Positions 1-11,700 are shown, numbered from the stretch's first letter. The stretch: 64,000 nt of DNA from Saitoella complicata NRRL Y-17804 (GCF_001661265.1 NW_017566994.1:186001-250000); one strand, 5' to 3'. Program-made: numbers and translations. The notes: a model not told the origin generated them from the letters alone.

Positions 1-150
1 GCTCAAATCCAGCAGCAATATCCGACGATTCCTCCGGATCAGGTGACGAAGATGGCTCAAGCTCAGTTGGCGAGATATTTGCAGAGGAATGTGGGACAAC
101 AGCAGCAGGCAGCTCAGGCTCAACAGGCTGCGCAAGCTCAAGCTGCACAG

Positions 151-188
<38 letters not shown>

Positions 189-330
189 AGCTCAGGCTGG
201 AGTTCAACAAGTTTCGCAACCAGTGCCGCAGCAAGTGGTTCAACCTGTTCCTCAACCTGTCGTGCAGCCTCAGGTCAATGGTACCCCGACTCCGCAGCCA
301 ATGGTGAACGGTGCCGCACCAACGCAATGA
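1..330 (+). CDS. C-terminal end of a Q/A-rich nuclear-type protein (partial)
   Basis: The frame is open from the first base and stops with TGA at 328-330, so only the last 109 residues are present. They begin with a short mixed segment (AQIQQQYPTIPPDQVTK), then an Ala/Gln repeat of about 30 residues, then a Val/Pro/Gln-rich tail. Such tails are common in fungal chromatin and transcription co-regulators. The YPTIPPDQ segment reminds me of the end of the NuA4 subunit Eaf1/Vid21, but that is a weak memory match and not an assignment. No catalytic or binding motif is visible. The neighbour IES1, another chromatin gene, follows on the same strand. Confidence 0.6.
151..198 (+). repeat. CAGGCT hexanucleotide repeat coding poly(Gln-Ala)
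   Basis: About eight near-perfect copies of CAGGCT (one is CAAGCT) lie in frame in the partial gene and encode alternating Gln-Ala. Its near-purity suggests recent slippage, so length may vary between strains. Confidence 0.85.
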
Positions 331-877
331 GCAGCACAATGAAGACGTGTATTGATATAACAAGATGTTTGATTTCTTTTTCTTTTGGAGGAGCACAGAA
401 TTCGAAGATGCATCAGATGGGTTTACTCTTTTCTTTTTCTTTGGGTTTAGGGTCTGGCTGGCGCTTTTTCTAGGTTTGCATGTGAGCGTGAATGTTGGCT
501 CGTGAAGGGGAGATGAGATGGGAGTAAGATATGATAGGTCTAGGGTAGAACAGCTGATTGAAAGCGCTGTATGAAGGAACAGGGATACCCGAGACGGGCT
601 ATAAGTGATTCATATTGTTCATGTCATGATGCCACCGAGCCTCGTGCCCCAGTACCTCGACCGTTCACAGGATGCGATTCTTTCCATTGAAACACCGTGG
701 ATGACTTTCGTACATCTCCATGTATCCCGTAAACAGCCGTCTTATCGATTTGCCCCTCGTTGTCCGTTGCGCGCGCCGACCATTGCATGCATCGATTTCC
801 TTGCCTTGAGATGTAGATGTTTGACGTCATCCCAAAAACGCTCCCAACAAGCTTCATCCAGAGATCATCCTCAAGTC
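331..877. other. Intergenic: 3' end of Q/A gene and IES1 5' region
   Basis: I see no credible gene. T-rich tracts at about 369-395 and 426-448 resemble 3'-UTR/poly(A) signal sequence. The rest is probable promoter and 5'-UTR of IES1. Confidence 0.5.
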
Positions 878-2961
878 ATGACCAAAATAAACCTGACCAT
901 ACCCTCGGTCGAACCACCAACTCCAGCAGTTCCATCGCCAGCTCCTTCGAACGGTACTTCTTATTTCGATATGGATGTCCCAGACGACGCGTCGACCGCT
1001 GGGATGTTGACGCCGGGAGGCTCAAGGCCGGCTGTTGAGAAGTGAGTTCCGAATCAGTGGCGATTGTAATGATGACCGCTGATCTATGGCTCACAGGTCG
1101 ATATTTGCGGGATCGAAGATTGTTCATATCAAACGTCCTGATGGTGTTATGTTGTCGAGGAAGGATATTCAGTTCGATAGTGCGTCTGATCCAGTTTGAA
1201 ACTGTTCATTCTGAATGGGCTAATACGATGTCCAGTGCTCAACACTATCTTCACTGATACCAGGGCTGTATTCACGAGTGCTTATGAAGCTGATCCGCCT
1301 TTGCCTCCGGGGCAGGAGAGGCCGAAACTCACTTTCGCTGACCTGTACGTAGAGCACTGAAAAGCTCCGGACTACTGTGCTAACGGTTTCACAGATACAT
1401 TGAAGCCATGGCGAAGAGTAGTAAGTGTTCTAAGCTGCTACGCGAGAAGTTTGCGAATGAGAGAACGTCGGCTGTGGCTATCGCCCAGATCTCATTGCTG
1501 GTGAACGTGGGCAGGATAAACACCACCCTTACCTGTGCGTCACTTGATTTACGGCCTGTTTGAACTCGCTAACACATTCATGCCAGTCTTTCCGGAGATG
1601 CGTGCCCAGCTCCGTACATACCACCCAGTACCTGTCCTCCAGGCCCAAGCCTCGGCTCAGAACGCAAAACAACTCCAAGATGCGCCCCGCCTCAAGTATA
1701 TTCTCAAAGGGGCCGCCGAAGACCGTGCCGGCGAACCCCAAACATGGGATGCTCTCCTCGAACGCATGGTGCAGACCGCCCAACGCCCAACCACGAACCC
1801 CATCAACCTGATCTTCCTGTTCGCAACCTATGCGCCGAAACTCACCGAACAACACTTCGCCCCGCCACGTGAGTTTTATGACTTGTTCACGCGGACTGGG
1901 CTGAGTAGCTTGAGTCGTGCGAATGCGTTTTTGTGGTTGTGTTGGCATTACTTAGAAACGTCTGGTGCTGCAGCGGATACGGCGAGTAATCCGTTCGGGG
2001 CACCAGATGTTGAGGGGACGGTCAGGCTGCCAAAGATGGTACATTTGACGGAGGAACAGGTCGCGTTGGAGAACGTTGATACGGAGGAAGAGTTGGCGTA
2101 CGCACAGAGGATGGCGGAAGAGAGAAGAAGTATGTGGCCCATTTTCGATGTACCAAAGGTGGAACTAACGTTAGATCCATAGAATACCTCGAGACTGCAC
2201 CCATCAGCGCGAATGCCTCACCTCGTCCGTCACCTGGGCCACAGAGTCGTACTCCCGGTGGACGACGACCGAAGACGGGTGGCGGAACACCGCGACCGAG
2301 TGGCCTTAGCCAACTTACGGATGAGGACCGTGCTGCCGCTGAAGGGTTGGCGGCTCTGTTACGCGGAAGTCCATTGCCGGATTCGAGGGCTGCATCGCCG
2401 TTGCCGCCGATGCTTGGTGTTGAACATGCGAGACCGAGTCATGGAGGTGCGATGAGTGTTGGAAGCCTCCTTGCTGATCCTGAGCCTTCCGCTCCCACCC
2501 GTATGTCCTGTTCGAAGTTCACCGTTCAATGAGGTTGCTAATGCATTGAATGCAGTCCGCTCCTCAGCCCGTAACCGAAAACGCAAGCAACCCTACGACT
2601 TCGGCGACGGCGAAGCGCAAGCTGGCGCCGAGCCAGTTGAACGGGAAGATCAGCCGGATTCGAGGGAGAGTGATATGTTGAGAGCCAAGATCGAGGATGA
2701 GATTGCGGCAAGGAGGAGGGAGCAAACAATTGCGAGGAGGGAGGCGAGGTTGAGGGAGGGTGCGATTCGGAGAGGTGAGTCAATGTTTTCAGATAGAGTT
2801 GAAGGAGCCAAGCTGACTATGTGACAGAGTTCAGCAGGACGCAGAATAAGGATCCATTAGAGGAGAGTGATTGGGGTGAGGAAAGTGATAGTGATGGAGG
2901 AGAGGAGGCAAGGAGTATGGTGAAGGCGCTTCAGAGAGCGGAGAAGAGGACGAGAGAGTGA
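878..2961 (+). CDS. IES1: INO80 chromatin-remodelling complex subunit Ies1
   Basis: Eight exons join in frame: 878-1041, 1097-1179, 1236-1344, 1395-1534, 1587-2129, 2183-2500, 2556-2774, 2828-2961, giving 569 aa. All seven introns are 50-56 nt with GT..AG ends. The spliced protein carries the Ies1 core I recall from filamentous fungi: a SRKDIQFD segment, LTFADLYIEAMAKSS, NTTLTFFPEMRAQLRTYHPV, KQLQDAPRLK, NPINLIFLFATYAPKL and SRANAFLWLCWHYLE. The C-terminal third is disordered, with Pro/Ser-rich then basic-acidic helical stretches. Ies1 is a fungal subunit of the INO80 nucleosome remodeller in the nucleus. The start chosen is the first ATG in frame with the conserved core. The family assignment is strong and the exon joins are inferred from phase and homology. 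Confidence 0.88.
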
Positions 2962-3912
2962 TTTGTGGAGGACAGGAAAGGGAGAGGGATACGAGATACG
3001 ACTGGGAAGGGAGCGGCAGGTGGATTTAGCAGAGTTTAGGATGCAATAAATGATTGTTTCGATAGATGTGCCGAGCAAGATAGAACGACTCCAGCAAGGA
3101 GGAAACATATGCCACACCTATACGGCGAAAATACATCTGCTTGAATTTTCTGACCGTCCTCTATGTATTACTTCTCAGGCGTCTCGACGGTTCCCACACC
3201 CGCCACTCCGTGCGGTTGACTCCAGCTGCTGCGCCACGCCACGTACTATATAACCTCCTCGCCCCCACGTCCCTCAGCGCTCCCCATCTCTTATGCACGG
3301 GCATTACGAGCAGCAGTGAAGACTTTGTCTGAGCTCTTGTTTTTGCTAGTTGAAAACTAATTTAAGACCGCTCCTACCTGGGTTCGCTCGGGTAGGGAAT
3401 CTTTGGAAACATACTTTCTCCGGAAGGATCTTCTGCTGTCGGGTTCGTTTGTACGTGACGCATACGAGCCTTGTGGTCGATGATGCTTTGAGTGATGGTC
3501 TTTGTTCTTTGCGAACGGTGTTGTTACATGATGTCATTCTTCGTCGTCGCTTACGCGTTCGCTTATGGCCTTGAGCTGTCGCGGTGCCAAATTGCACCGA
3601 CTACCAACGCTGTTGTCCAATCATTAGTACCCATAGACAATAGCGCTTTTCGATAGATTTGCACCACCACGACTACCTGTTTGTAATCTTCTCCCGAACC
3701 ACACACCCGAAACGTTGAGTTTGGTCACTGCAACCAAGTGTACATGTAGCCCAGAACATCTTGTAAGGATTGGTAAATTTGATAACACTCTTCCCGAGTG
3801 TACTTCCTACAGACGCTTGAAAGAACAAGCAGGAGCCTTGGGTTATCGACAAGTTCTATTCTCAGTTCGGAATTTGGGCAGGAGCACGCGTTCGCCATCG
3901 TCGTTGGCTGTA
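2962..3912. other. Intergenic, no gene recognised
   Basis: About 950 bases follow the IES1 stop. The open frames here are short and without familiar motifs. A small hairpin (CTACCT..GGGTAG, about 3380-3405) sits in an AT-richer stretch. I found no tRNA or snRNA signature. Confidence 0.4.
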
Positions 3913-4169
3913 ATGGCCTTCGAGATCCCAACTCTGCTTGGCAGTTTTGGCTACAGCCTCGCATTGATTGCCATCATGGGTATGACAACATACGTAATAT
4001 TAGATCACAAAGGTATCCCCTTAATGACTCCCAAACATACCCAAAACGCCTGCCCGACCCACCCTTCCCAATAACCACGCTCCGCCCAGATCCCCACACT
4101 CGTTCTAATTTGTCCCATCTTCCGCCACCAGAATGCCGAACCTTCTTTAGGGTTCAACGCCGTTCATAG
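3913..4169 (+). CDS. Possible 34-aa hydrophobic peptide (two exons)
   Basis: ATG at 3913 opens a hydrophobic exon (3913-3979) with one apparent membrane segment, TLLGSFGYSLALIAIM. A donor GTATGA at 3980 can join an acceptor at 4131, preceded by TTCTAAT. Exon 2 (4132-4169) is then in frame and adds a short basic tail ending in TAG. The intron would be 152 nt, much longer than most here, and exon 2 overlaps the 3' end of the opposite gene. I do not recognise the peptide. Reading through the donor is equally possible and gives a different tail. This is a tentative call. Confidence 0.2.
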
Positions 4170-5013
4170 CCGCACCAATGATCCTCTCCACAACCCACCC
4201 AACATCAACACCTTCCCGATTCTTCCCAAAGACCTTAACCTTTCCCTCCCCGCTCACCACAAACGTCGCACAAGCAACCTTGACAATCTCTACACCATCC
4301 TCGTCGAGAGACATCCCTGTCGCGCATTCGAGATGCTTCTGTAGTACAGGCATGGTTGTAGAGGACATGTCAGCAGCGTGTTCGCGGATGGATGCGAGGT
4401 CACCACCAGGGATGGAGATGGTGAAGCGTTTGCAGCCGACTGAAGGTAGTGAGTACGTGAGCTGTAATGGCCCGGTGAGCTCTGTCGCTCTAGATAAGTA
4501 TGGATCGAGGAATGTCGACTGTAACGCGCTCGACGGGATCCGTAGCGCTGTACAGCGCGCATCGAACCGTGTCGTAAGATAATGCGTAAACACCGCTGTC
4601 ACAGCCGCCGGTACCCTCAGCAACAATAATGGGAAGTGATCAAAAGCAGTCGCTGTTTCCCTTGTCGTGTAATCTCGCTTCCTCTTTCGACTTCCTTCCA
4701 ATACCTCCGCGTTCGTTGTTGGGGGTAGTAAGAGGGCGTGGTAGCCTTTCTTTCCACCATCAAACGAAACGACGAAATCGACCACGCCTGACACGTCGTC
4801 CTTTGTAGCCTTTACATGGTCCAACTCCTTTCCGGCATTCTCGTCTGCTACTACAGCGGCGGCGGATGATGTTAGGGATTGCCGAACCAGCTTGGTTAAT
4901 TCGCGGCCATGAGTCGGAAGAGAGATGAGTCCGAAGCCATAGAGAGGGGATAGACGGAAAAGGGAGTATGAGGTATCGTAGACAGCGTCTGGGTATACTG
5001 GTGCTTGTGGCAT
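4147..5013 (-). CDS. Kinetochore protein, CENP-L/Fta1 (Sim4 complex)-like
   Basis: A single exon of 288 codons. The N-terminus (VYDTSYSLFRLSPLYGF) resembles the opening of the fungal Fta1/CENP-L family, which belongs to the inner kinetochore CCAN (Sim4/Mis6 complex in fission yeast; Iml3 in budding yeast). The rest is a mixed alpha/beta protein with no enzyme motif, and the C-terminal part (CKRFTISIPGGD, then HLECATGMSL) suits an Iml3-like fold. The assignment rests mainly on the N-terminal signature and length, so it is moderate. Its start lies 120 bp from the start of thiamine pyrophosphokinase on the opposite strand, so the two probably share a promoter. Confidence 0.6.
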   Translation of the reverse strand: MPQAPVYPDAVYDTSYSLFRLSPLYGFGLISLPTHGRELTKLVRQSLTSSAAAVVADENAGKELDHVKATKDDVSGVVDFVVSFDGGKKGYHALLLPPTTNAEVLEGSRKRKRDYTTRETATAFDHFPLLLLRVPAAVTAVFTHYLTTRFDARCTALRIPSSALQSTFLDPYLSRATELTGPLQLTYSLPSVGCKRFTISIPGGDLASIREHAADMSSTTMPVLQKHLECATGMSLDEDGVEIVKVACATFVVSGEGKVKVFGKNREGVDVGWVVERIIGAAMNGVEP

Positions 5014-5133
5014 GGCGGGTATGGGTTGCGGGTTCCCAGGGGTTGTTTTGGTGAAGTACGCGACTTTTCCCCCGGATTTGGATGATCTTCAAGTCTACGT
5101 TACACCCGCACTTCATACAACGTCGGATTGACC

Positions 5134-5920
5134 ATGACGGCGACTTTGTGGAATCCGAGCACCCTACTGGCGTTAGGAGATGGAAAAAGTGAGGAGACGT
5201 TCGGTGTGGTGATCCTGAATCAACCTATTGGAGATGATGCTGAACTATTTGGTCGGATATGGCGGAACGGTACACTCTCGACGTTCTCCTCTCGTGCAAG
5301 GCTAACTGAGGAATAAAGCGGCTGTTAGGGTGTGTGCAGATGGTGGTTCCAACCGGTTGTATGACCATGACTCCAATTACGTGCCAGACTACATCACTGG
5401 CGACCTTGACTCCATCCGTCCCGAAGTACGGCAGCACTATCAACAAAATCACAACATCCCGGTCGTGGAGGACGGCGACCAATACGCCACAGATTTCGGG
5501 AAGAGCATCAAACTGATACAAAAGCTCCCGGAAAAGGAACGACCGCAAAGCATTGTCGCCCTCCCCGCCTTCGGGGGCCGTGTCGACCAATCCATCCACG
5601 CAATCCAGACCCTCTACGAATGTGCGCAGCAAGGCATCCGTCTCTACCTCCTCTCCAGCGAGAACGTTACATTCCTCCTCGAACCTGGCCCCAACAAAAT
5701 TGTATTGGATAAGCAATTGTTGGGACCTGCGTGTGGAGTTATGCCGGTGGGAGAGCCGGTGAGGTGTACGACGAGCGGATTAAGGTGGAATCTGGAGGGG
5801 GAGGAGATGAGGTTTGGGGGGTTGGTTAGCACGAGTAATCTTGTGGATGGGGACGTGGTGGAAGTTGAGACAGACAAACGTGTCCTATGGACCGTGGAGT
5901 TTAGGAAGACACAGATCTGA
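5134..5920 (+). CDS. THI80: Thiamine pyrophosphokinase
   Basis: Two exons, 5134-5269 and 5319-5920, are joined across a 49-nt GT..AG intron and give 245 aa, close to other fungal enzymes. The enzyme transfers pyrophosphate from ATP to thiamine to make thiamine diphosphate in the cytosol. Family motifs are present in order: CADGGSNRLYD (nucleotide site), ITGDLDS (metal/ATP-binding acidic motif), YATDFGKSIK (D-x-T-D type) and AFGGRVDQSI. The C-terminal beta-sandwich region with a conserved CTTSGLRWNL segment forms the thiamine-binding part. The start is the first ATG in frame; no riboswitch-like element is visible in the short intron. It is divergent from the CENP-L-like gene. Confidence 0.92.
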
Positions 5921-6042
5921 AGGAACGGACGAGGTGCACGATGTATGTGATGCAACGTGCGTTGAGGGTATTAGTGCTCGATATCTATGCTTGACATGCA
6001 ATTTAACTTCCTCCCGTCTTTTGTCCCTTTTGCTGCAGTAAA

Positions 6043-6829
6043 TTACACAAACCTCCCAGACCGAGGCAATTCCCCCTCCCTCCCCCAGCCAAAAGTCTCC
6101 ATAACCTGCGCCAACCCCTCCCCGACCTTCCTATACAAAGTCTTAACCAAACCCGTCCTCTTCTCATTTCTCATCTCTGTTCCTCGCACACCATCTGCGC
6201 CGATCGTTGGGAGTACCATCTCGCCGGCAGAGAGGGAGACGAAGAGAGTGACGGGGACGAGCCAGACGCAAAGGCCGAAGAAGGAGGCAATCTCGGCGAA
6301 GGAGGGGGCTGAGGGGAGGGGGTTACTGGAGGAGAAGCGGGAGCCGGGGGAGAGGTTGGGGATGGATTGTGAGGTGGAGAAATGGCGGAACCAGAGGAAG
6401 TGGTCGAGGAAGACGAGGACTGTTTGCACGATTAGCGCTCCATTACATAAGTGAGAGGAAATCGATACGGACCGCCTGATGCGATGAATTGAGGAGAAGA
6501 CAGGTTGATGTAAGGGAATGAAGCGAGGTTCGTCAAGTAGACGACATGACAAACAATTCCAACGATGGTGAGGAAGAACGGGAAACCGTCCAGGAGGAGG
6601 AGTAGGACGTGCGTAGCGAGGATAGCGTAGATTATTCGTCGAATAATGCGTTTTGAGAATTGTGAGTGTTCTTCTACGAACTCGCTCATGTAATACAACC
6701 CCGAGGCTGTTTCGTACGTGTCAGCATTCACTCACGGATCAGGCCGAAAGAGAACGGACCTACGGAGAGGGTGAGGAAGATGAAGCCAAGAACTCCACCG
6801 AGGTATGATATTGGTGTTAGGATCCACAT
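6043..6829 (-). CDS. SVP26: Golgi/ER membrane protein Svp26 (Erv26, TEX261 family)
   Basis: Three exons on the minus strand (6829-6760, 6706-6473, 6419-6043) encode 226 aa, against 228 in yeast. Four hydrophobic segments are visible. Conserved stretches include ISYLGGVLGFIFLTLSV, SGLYYMSEFVEE, LLLLLDGFPFF, FLDHFLWFRHF and PSFAEIASFFGLCVWLVP. In yeast, Svp26 is a COPII adaptor that exports type II glycosyltransferases and alkaline phosphatase from the ER and helps retain them in the early Golgi. The joins are supported by unbroken family alignment across both introns (53 nt each). The start is 346 bp from the HPT1-HIS3 start on the other strand. Confidence 0.92.
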
Positions 6830-7175
6830 TGCGATAGTTTTGGTTGGTGGTGAGGGTGTATTGTGGTGTGGAAGCGGGAGTCTCGGGACTTTTGGAATTC
6901 GAAGGGTTCACGCGCCAAACCTTATTTCTGGGCGTCTGGCCGTTGACCGCGTTGTCAGGGTGGTTGGAGCAACTGTTCCAAGGCAAAAGACGGGAAAAAA
7001 CAACGACGAGGGAATAGAAAAAGGCCTACAACTGACCACGACCATCGCACTCGGGCTTCTTCTATGCCCTGTACGTCGGTGCGCGGTATGAGGCAACGCC
7101 CTGTGCCTTGCGCCGTCGCCGTCGAATCATAACCCCGAGAAAAAAGTCAACCCCGGCTTCCTTCTCTCATTCACA
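6830..7175. other. Divergent promoter region SVP26 / HPT1-HIS3
   Basis: A 346-base gap between two start codons facing away from each other. It holds no coding signal I trust. A CCGCACCGAC-like GC-rich block and an A-rich stretch precede the fusion gene's ATG. Confidence 0.5.
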
Positions 7176-8492
7176 ATGGCCGACACCAAGACCTACGTTT
7201 CCTATGACCAGATCCATGAGCTGTGTCAACAAACCGCGAAGGACATCCTCGAGAAGTTCCGCCCTGACCTCATGGTCGCCATCGGCGGTGGAGGATTCAT
7301 CCCCGCACGGATGTTGAGGACTTTCTTGAAGCGAGAGGGGAGCAAGAATATCCCGATTCAGGCGATTGGGTTGAGCTTGTATGAGGATATGAATGTTGCG
7401 GGACATGAGGAGGACATGATCGGCAAGGAAGTCGTTCGCACGCAATGGCTCGACTTCTCCTCTCTCCACGGCACAAACCTCGTCGGCAAACGCGTCCTCA
7501 TCGTCGATGAAGTCGATGACACCCGAACGACCCTCCACTACGCCGTCCGCGAACTCCAAAAAGACGTCACCGAGCAAGCTAAGAAACTCGGCGTGGCTGA
7601 TGAGACAAAGTTCGGAATCTTCGTCGTGCATAACAAGAATAAGGAGAAGAGGGCGGAATTGCCGGAGGAGTTGATGAGGGAGAGGTATTTCGCCGGAGAG
7701 CATGTTGGGGATGCGTGGATCTGTTATCCGTGGGAGGCGATGGAGATTCGGGACCATACGAAGAAGGCGGATGCGCGGCAGGTTGCTGCTGCTGCTGCTC
7801 CCGCTCCCACACCTGCACCTGCACCCGCACAGGCTGAGGGATTCGTGAAAAGAGAATGCACCTTGACCCGCGACACCAACGAGACGAAGATCAAGGTCGC
7901 CCTCTCCCTCGACGGTGGCTCCCTCCCCTCCTTCGACGGCGCCGCCAACACCGAACACGCCACCCAAGTCACCGGCGCCCAATCCATCTCCGTCAACACC
8001 GGTATCGGATTCCTCGACCACATGTACCACGCCCTCGCCAAGCACGGAGGCTGGTCCCTCTTCATCGAGGCTCACGGAGATATCCACATCGATGACCACC
8101 ACACCGCCGAAGACACTGCCCTCGCACTCGGTGCCGCATTCAAGAAAGCCCTTGGTCCCATCAAGGGTGTCCGCCGTTTCGGATCCGGTTTCGCACCCCT
8201 CGACGAGGCATTGTCCCGCGCCGTCGTCGACCTCTCTAACCGTCCCTACTGTGTCACCGACCTCAACCTCCGTCGCGAGAAGGTTGGCGCGCTGTCATGT
8301 GAGATGGTTCCTCACGTCTTGGAGAGTTTTGCGCTTGCGGCGGGAGTCACGATGCATGTTGACTGCTTGAGGGGAGAGAATGATCATCACAGGATTGAGA
8401 GTGCATTCAAGGCGTTGGCGGTTGCGATTAAGGAGGCGATTTCGAGGACGGGAGGTAACGACATTCCTTCTACCAAGGGTGTTTTGTCGTAG
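7176..8492 (+). CDS. Fusion of purine phosphoribosyltransferase (HPT1) and imidazoleglycerol-phosphate dehydratase (HIS3)
   Basis: One uninterrupted frame of 438 codons holds two complete enzymes. Residues 1 to about 200 match yeast Hpt1 closely: [45 protein letters not shown], the PRPP loop [13 protein letters not shown], and FGIFVVHNK. This domain converts hypoxanthine or guanine plus PRPP to IMP or GMP. Residues 203-221 are an Ala/Pro linker. Residues 222-438 are a full His3-type dehydratase (sixth step of histidine synthesis) with metal-ligand motifs [31 protein letters not shown] and [12 protein letters not shown], plus DLSNRPY. Both active sites look intact. There is no stop, intron signal or second promoter in the linker. 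Fungal HIS3 and HPT1 are normally separate genes. Both pathways draw on PRPP and purine pools, which gives the joining a plausible logic. Confidence 0.93.
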   Translation: MADTKTYVSYDQIHELCQQTAKDILEKFRPDLMVAIGGGGFIPARMLRTFLKREGSKNIPIQAIGLSLYEDMNVAGHEEDMIGKEVVRTQWLDFSSLHGTNLVGKRVLIVDEVDDTRTTLHYAVRELQKDVTEQAKKLGVADETKFGIFVVHNKNKEKRAELPEELMRERYFAGEHVGDAWICYPWEAMEIRDHTKKADARQVAAAAAPAPTPAPAPAQAEGFVKRECTLTRDTNETKIKVALSLDGGSLPSFDGAANTEHATQVTGAQSISVNTGIGFLDHMYHALAKHGGWSLFIEAHGDIHIDDHHTAEDTALALGAAFKKALGPIKGVRRFGSGFAPLDEALSRAVVDLSNRPYCVTDLNLRREKVGALSCEMVPHVLESFALAAGVTMHVDCLRGENDHHRIESAFKALAVAIKEAISRTGGNDIPSTKGVLS

Positions 8493-8760
8493 ACACATCG
8501 TTATGGACAATAGGGGATAATCAGGGTAAGATAGAACGAGTAATGGCATATGGTTTAGACAGGAAGCTTTCTTCACACGGCTGCGTTCTCTGGGTTCCCT
8601 AGTCCGCACTCGTAGTCAGGGGTCGCAAGGGACGCACCCGCCGTGATCAATGAGGTAGTCCGGCTGAGCCAAGCAAACACCAAAACAAAACACCAAGGCT
8701 TTCTCCGTCAAAGCAGCAGCATATACCCCTATATCACGATCAGGTCTGTGAGGATACGGG

Positions 8761-11700
8761 ATGGGCGCTGTCAGCTCAAGATCTGAGGATGCGCCTGCTC
8801 TGTATCTCCGGGATTCCGCAACGAGTACGTACACGTGTGCTTGAGAGTTATGATGATGTATGCTGACTGGTGTTGGGGATAGTTGCGCTGAAGAGTATTA
8901 CCGTGTCGAAGGGGGATGCGCCAAGGGAGACTATGTTCACGATCACGCCGAATGTGGAGAGTACGTTTGTTAGTGCGAGGAGTCATGGGGATGCTCTGAT
9001 TGAGTTTGTTCAGGTATGCGGCAGTCGAAGACTTCTCGTGCATGAAACTAACGACTTTCGCGTACAGGATCCGGATACGGCTTTTCAGACTCAGCTTGCA
9101 CCGCTGTTGCTTAAGGTTCCCTATGACGATGATCTGAGATTAACGTTCAACTTCGTCCTGCGACGACCCTTGGGTAAGGAGCGGGATACGTGTGTGGAGG
9201 GGTTAACGTTCATGAATGCGCCACATCGACAAGAACTCGAGTCGCTCCTCACCAAAGAGTTCGTGATGGACTCGAATCTGCAAAAACATCCCAATGCACG
9301 CCTCGTTGCGCAGAGTTTATCGACGGATGGGATGGAAGAGAAGGAGATCCAGTGGAGTTGGGATTGGAATCCGCCCGGTGAGGAGGATGAACGGCATCGT
9401 GGGTGGAGAAATACGTGTTGTTTCGTGGAGTATGACAAGACTGCCGATACGTTCGCCATTATCGCATCGTTCGCGTTTTGGGTGTCGAATACGTCGCCGG
9501 TGTTGACGACGTTTATGCCGCCGTTGCACTTCCCGATTCCGCTTCTTCCGAATTCCAATGATCCGATGTCTGTTCCCTCAAGTCCGGTGATGGGGAAGCA
9601 ACATGTACCGCCAAGACTGCATATTCAGACGACTTCGTTTACGAGTGAGGGGAGTGAGACGAAGGTTGGGAGTGATTCGCCGGAGATGAGGACGCCTGTT
9701 GCGGAACGGGAGATGACGGTCTTTGGATCTCCGCCGACGAGTACGCAGATGAATATGCCGTCGCTGAGTACGGTTCCGACGAATACCACGGCTATCGCGA
9801 ACTCAAATACCGAGCCGGAGGATGGACCGTTGTTTAGGGCTACCATCTCGAGTATGGAGAAGCAGACTGTGGAGTTGAAGCAGAAGATTAAGAAGGTTAT
9901 GAAGCGTGCTCAGGAGGCGGTTGATGCGCACAGGGTGGCCACGAAGGCGGATGAGCGGTTTGTTGAGGCACTTCAGGTTGCTGCTACGTCGAGCACCAGT
10001 TTGAAGCCGTTGCTTGATGTGTATATGGAACCTGCGTACCGAGAATTGAGGTACTTTGCCGAAAACAACGCGTATCAACTTCAGCATCGCATCATTGAAC
10101 CGCTGAGACGGCAGTATGACGCTGACATCAAAACCATGGAAACAAAGAAACGCGATTTCGAGGATGAGTCGAAGGAGTACTACGGATTTCTTTCACGTTA
10201 CCTCTCCCAAAAATCCGATGCAAAGGAAAAGAAACAAATGCAGTCCGATACAAAATATCAGAAAAAGCGGAAGGATTTCGAACTGCACCGATTCGACTAT
10301 TACTCGTATATGCAGGATATCCATGGTGGAAGAAAAGAGGCGGAGATCGTGGAGAATGTCACGGAGTATGCGTGGAATCAGTTTGAGCACGTTCAGCAGA
10401 CCGCACGGACGATCGGGGAGTTGAGGGGTGCGTTGGAGATGTGTCGGAGTGCTGTACAGCAGTCGAAGAAAGATTTCCGAGTGTTACGGACGGAGAGGGA
10501 GGAGAGGAGGAGACAGTTGGAGACGGGGGAGGTACCGGCGGAGAAGTCAGAGAAGGAGGCGGCGTATGATACGTATAGCGTCGTTGGAAGCGTTGCGGGG
10601 AGTACGGCACCTTTATTGGGTCAGCATGGGCAGTATAGCTCGAGTGAGAGTGAGGGCGTGCCGATTCCGACTGTGACGAATACGACGGCAGCTATGCTCA
10701 GCCCCAGCCCGCCGAGCATGTCGAAACCGCAGTTTAAGAGTTTGCCGGAGACGGAATTTAATGCTATCGATGCTGCGAGACGGAAGGAGGGGCTGTTGTG
10801 GGCGTTGTCGAGACCTGCTGGACATACTGATCCAAAGGTCGTTCCGAAGATGAATTGGCATAAGTATTGGGTTGTGCTTGCTGGTGGACAGTTGTGTGAG
10901 TACTCGAACTGGAAGCAGCAGCCTGAGTTGCATAACGCCATTAACCTCCGAATGGCGACGGTCAGGGAAGCTCGGAGCGCGGATCGGCGATTCTGTTTCG
11001 AAGTCATTACACCGCAGTTCAAGAGGGTTTACCAGGCGACGAGTCAGGAGGATATGCAGAGCTGGATCTCGGTTATCTCGAATGCGATTGGGTCGGTGCT
11101 TGAAGGCTCGAGTTCGATCAGGCATTTCGAGAAGACGAAGTTTAGGGGGAGTATCGATACTGGGCTTGGCGTGAATGTTGGTGAGGTATTGAGGAGCTCG
11201 AGTAAGAAGAGTCCGATGCCGCCTCAGATTCGACCGAGTTCGAGTAATAGACCTCCGCCGCAGCAGACGGGGTATTTTGATGATCCGGCGTTGAAGCACG
11301 CGGCGGAGGAAGCCGAGGCATTGAATCTCTTGAAGAAGGTTAGGGAAGCGGATCCGACAAACACCAGCTGTGCGGATTGTGGGAGTCAGAATAAGGCGGA
11401 GTGGGTCGCTATCAACTTTGGTGCTGTTGTGTGTATCGAGTGTTCGGGTGTTCACCGCTCGCTTGGTACGCATATCTCGAAGATGCGATCACTTACGCTG
11501 GATACGAAGGCTATGACGCCTGACCTTGTGGATCTGCTCGTTGCGCTCGGAAATCGGAAGCATAACACCATTTGGGAGGCGACGTTGGCTGAAATGCCCG
11601 GACCCATCGCTGCACCGAAACCGAGCCCGAGTAGTGCGAGAGAGGTGAAGGTTAAGTTCGTTCAGGCAAAGTATGTGCACAGGGCGTATGTCCGCACGAC

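Noticed and set aside
3375-3410. tRNA T-arm-like GGTTCGCTC hairpin
   Set aside because: Stems do not fit a T-arm and no acceptor, D or anticodon arm can be built around it.
7167-8102. 311-codon antisense frame over HPT1-HIS3
   Set aside because: Both enzymes on the plus strand are unmistakable; the antisense frame is a codon-bias shadow.
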